From contig JAOUDR010000209.1 in NCBI GenBank assembly GCA_029859185.1, positions 1 through 5,818 on the forward strand: a stretch of DNA of 5,818 nt, read 5' to 3'. This document shows, in pieces, positions 4,972 through 5,818 of this stretch. The translations under genes were made by a program, and so were the position numbers. This stretch comes from Gemmatimonadota bacterium (GTDB lineage Bacteria > Gemmatimonadota > Gemmatimonadetes > Gemmatimonadales > GWC2-71-9). The notes below the pieces were generated by a model, which did no database searches, had not been told where the DNA came from, and saw only the letters and a list, made by a program, of their open reading frames with translations. The first letter of the stretch is position 1. The number at the start of each line of letters is the position of its first letter.

Positions 4972-5170
4972 CGCCGCCGTCCTTCTTCTTCTTGGGAGCC
5001 GCCCGCTTCGACTTGGTCCCCGGCTTGGCCTTCGCGGCTGTCTTGGTCCGCTTGGCCGCCGCAGCCGTGCCACCCTTCGTCTGCGCCCGACCCGCCGCCT
5101 TCTTGGGCGTCGCGGTCTTGCGGGTGCGCTTGGGGGCCGCCTCGTCCGGCGCTGCGCCCGGGGTCCCACC
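4964..5170 (-). other. low-complexity Lys/Ala tail of L4, also carrying the rplW ribosome binding site
   Basis: This segment encodes L4 residues from about 200 to 267, beyond the usual family end. It is built from Ala, Lys, Pro, Thr and Gly with repeated KxAAK- and PKK-like patches, and ends in KKKKDGGDA. It is probably disordered and strongly basic. The Lys codons AAG AAG AAG followed by GAC supply an AAGGA (4980-4984) 8 nt before the rplW ATG, so the tail's last codons also act as the rplW Shine-Dalgarno site. Stability on the ribosome surface through rRNA contacts is a reasonable inference, not something the sequence proves. Confidence 0.85.
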
Positions 5171-5767
5171 GAGGGCTGCCTGCTCCACCACGAGCACCTC
5201 AGCCCAGAGGATGTCGTACGACGCCGCGTCCCGATACCGCATCACGCGCACGTCCTGCAGGTTCCGGCCCGACAGATAGAGGTTCGTATCCGCCTCTGCC
5301 GTCAGCAGGAGGACGTGCTTGTCCGCGAGCTTCAGCGCGCCGAGCAACTCGACGAGCTGCCGGGTCCGCGGCGCGCTGAACGTGAACCCCTCGATCACAT
5401 GAATCGCCCCTTCGGCCGCCCGCGCGTTGAGCGCCGACTGCCGTGCCAGGCGCCGGACCTTCCGGGGCAGATCCGTCCGGTAGCCGCGTGGCCGAGGCCC
5501 GTGGGCGATCCCGCCACCCACCCAATTCGGGGCGCGCGTGGAACCCTGCCGCGCCCGGCCCGTCCCCTTCTGCCGCCACGGCTTCCGATTCCCGCCGGAC
5601 ACCTCCGCCCGCGTCTTGGTCGAGGCGTTGCCCTGCCGCTGGTTGTTGCGGTACGCGCGCACCGCGTGATACAGCGCGCCCTCCTTCACGACGCCGTCGA
5701 ACTCGCTCGGCAACGTGTAGGCGCCCTTGGGCTTGGCGTTGGTCGCGTAGAACTGGGCCTCAGGCAT
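4964..5767 (-). CDS. rplD: 50S ribosomal protein L4 (uL4) with a long Lys/Ala-rich C-terminal tail
   Basis: The 267-residue product has a typical L4 core in residues 1 to about 200. The long loop that reaches into the peptide exit tunnel is clear at about 45-95, with TRAEVSGGNRKPWRQKGTGR (52-71) and a GGGIAHGPRPRGY segment (84-96). L4 binds 23S rRNA domain I and, in some bacteria, represses its own S10 operon; the leader where that would act lies outside this window. Bacterial L4 is usually about 200-210 residues. The extra 65 or so residues are low complexity, with 15 Lys, 5 Arg and 18 Ala but only 4 acidic residues, resembling histone H1-like tails. The ATG at 5767 overlaps the rplC stop by 8 bp and follows GGAG after 5 nt. 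The stop overlaps the rplW start by 8 bp. The core identity is certain; the role of the tail is unknown. Confidence 0.97.
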   Translation of the reverse strand: MPEAQFYATNAKPKGAYTLPSEFDGVVKEGALYHAVRAYRNNQRQGNASTKTRAEVSGGNRKPWRQKGTGRARQGSTRAPNWVGGGIAHGPRPRGYRTDLPRKVRRLARQSALNARAAEGAIHVIEGFTFSAPRTRQLVELLGALKLADKHVLLLTAEADTNLYLSGRNLQDVRVMRYRDAASYDILWAEVLVVEQAALGGTPGAAPDEAAPKRTRKTATPKKAAGRAQTKGGTAAAAKRTKTAAKAKPGTKSKRAAPKKKKDGGDA

Positions 5768-5818
5768 ACCGGCTCCGCTTCCCCTGCTTGCGGATCAACA
5801 CGATCCCCTGCTCCGGGC
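5760..5818 (-). CDS. rplC: 50S ribosomal protein L3 (uL3), C-terminal end only
   Basis: Only the last 18 codons and a TGA stop are present; the gene continues beyond the right edge. The readable end is PEQGIVLIRKQGKRSRYA. The hydrophobic strand followed by a basic RKQGK-type end resembles the usual L3 C-terminus. L3 binds 23S rRNA early in 50S assembly, near the peptidyl transferase centre. The identification rests on this short match plus position: rplC directly precedes rplD in the conserved S10 operon. Its stop overlaps the rplD start by 8 bp (ATGCCTGA), and its last codons hold a GGAG (5773-5776) that can act as the rplD ribosome binding site, which suggests coupled translation. Confidence 0.85.
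   Translation of the reverse strand, partial: PEQGIVLIRKQGKRSRYA

Noticed and set aside
4972..5169. 66-residue Arg-rich N-terminal extension of L23
   Set aside because: This is an alternative frame of the rplD tail. The ATG at 4971 gives the standard L23 start and has its own ribosome binding site.
3826..5379. 517-codon open frame on the plus strand
   Set aside because: It lies wholly opposite rplB, rplW and rplD, which have unmistakable family motifs. Its Arg/Pro/His-rich product looks like the complement of GC-rich coding DNA and has no recognisable domain.
1..5818. mobile element, CRISPR array, tRNA or novel gene system
   Set aside because: Ribosomal protein genes fill essentially the whole window, with gaps of at most 15 bp. 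No repeats with spacers, inverted ends, transposase or RNA gene were seen.

Overview
The window is an almost gapless run of bacterial ribosomal protein genes, all on the minus strand. It covers the classical S10 operon and the start of the spc operon. Read in the direction of transcription, from high to low coordinates, the order is rplC (last 18 codons), rplD, rplW, rplB, rpsS, rplV, rpsC, rplP, rpmC, rpsQ, rplN, rplX, rplE and rpsN (all but the last base of its stop codon). This is the conserved bacterial order, with no insertion, deletion or mobile element. The largest gap between genes is 15 bp (rpsQ to rplN). Five junctions overlap by 1 to 8 bp. There is no room for an internal promoter, terminator or structured leader.

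The organism is a high-GC bacterium. S14 is the short zinc-ribbon form (61 residues, two CxxC pairs), which argues against most Proteobacteria. Three proteins carry low-complexity additions: a Lys/Ala-rich C-terminal tail on L4, a decaalanine C-terminal tail on S19 and an Ala/Pro-rich N-terminus on L5. The overall look would fit Gemmatimonadota or a related high-GC phylum, but I assign this only by impression and with low confidence.

Layout: 5760-5818 end of L3; 4684-5767 L4 and L23; 3841-4680 L2; 3163-3832 S19 and L22; 2087-3163 S3 and L16; 1592-2079 L29 and S17 (end of the classical S10 operon); 196-1576 L14, L24 and L5; 1-185 S14 (start of the classical spc operon). The S10-to-spc boundary has only 15 bp and carries an ordinary Shine-Dalgarno (SD) site, so the two operons are probably one transcription unit here.

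The products assemble into both ribosomal subunits. L3, L4, L23, L2, L22, L16, L29, L14, L24 and L5 belong to the 50S; S19, S3, S17 and S14 belong to the 30S. Gene overlaps and SD sites embedded in the preceding gene's last codons suggest translational coupling, which would help keep output stoichiometric.

I found no previously undescribed system. The points worth a second look are the low-complexity tails, junctions where the stop codon is also part of the next SD or start codon, frequent TAG stops and three GTG starts, and an uncertain L29 start.
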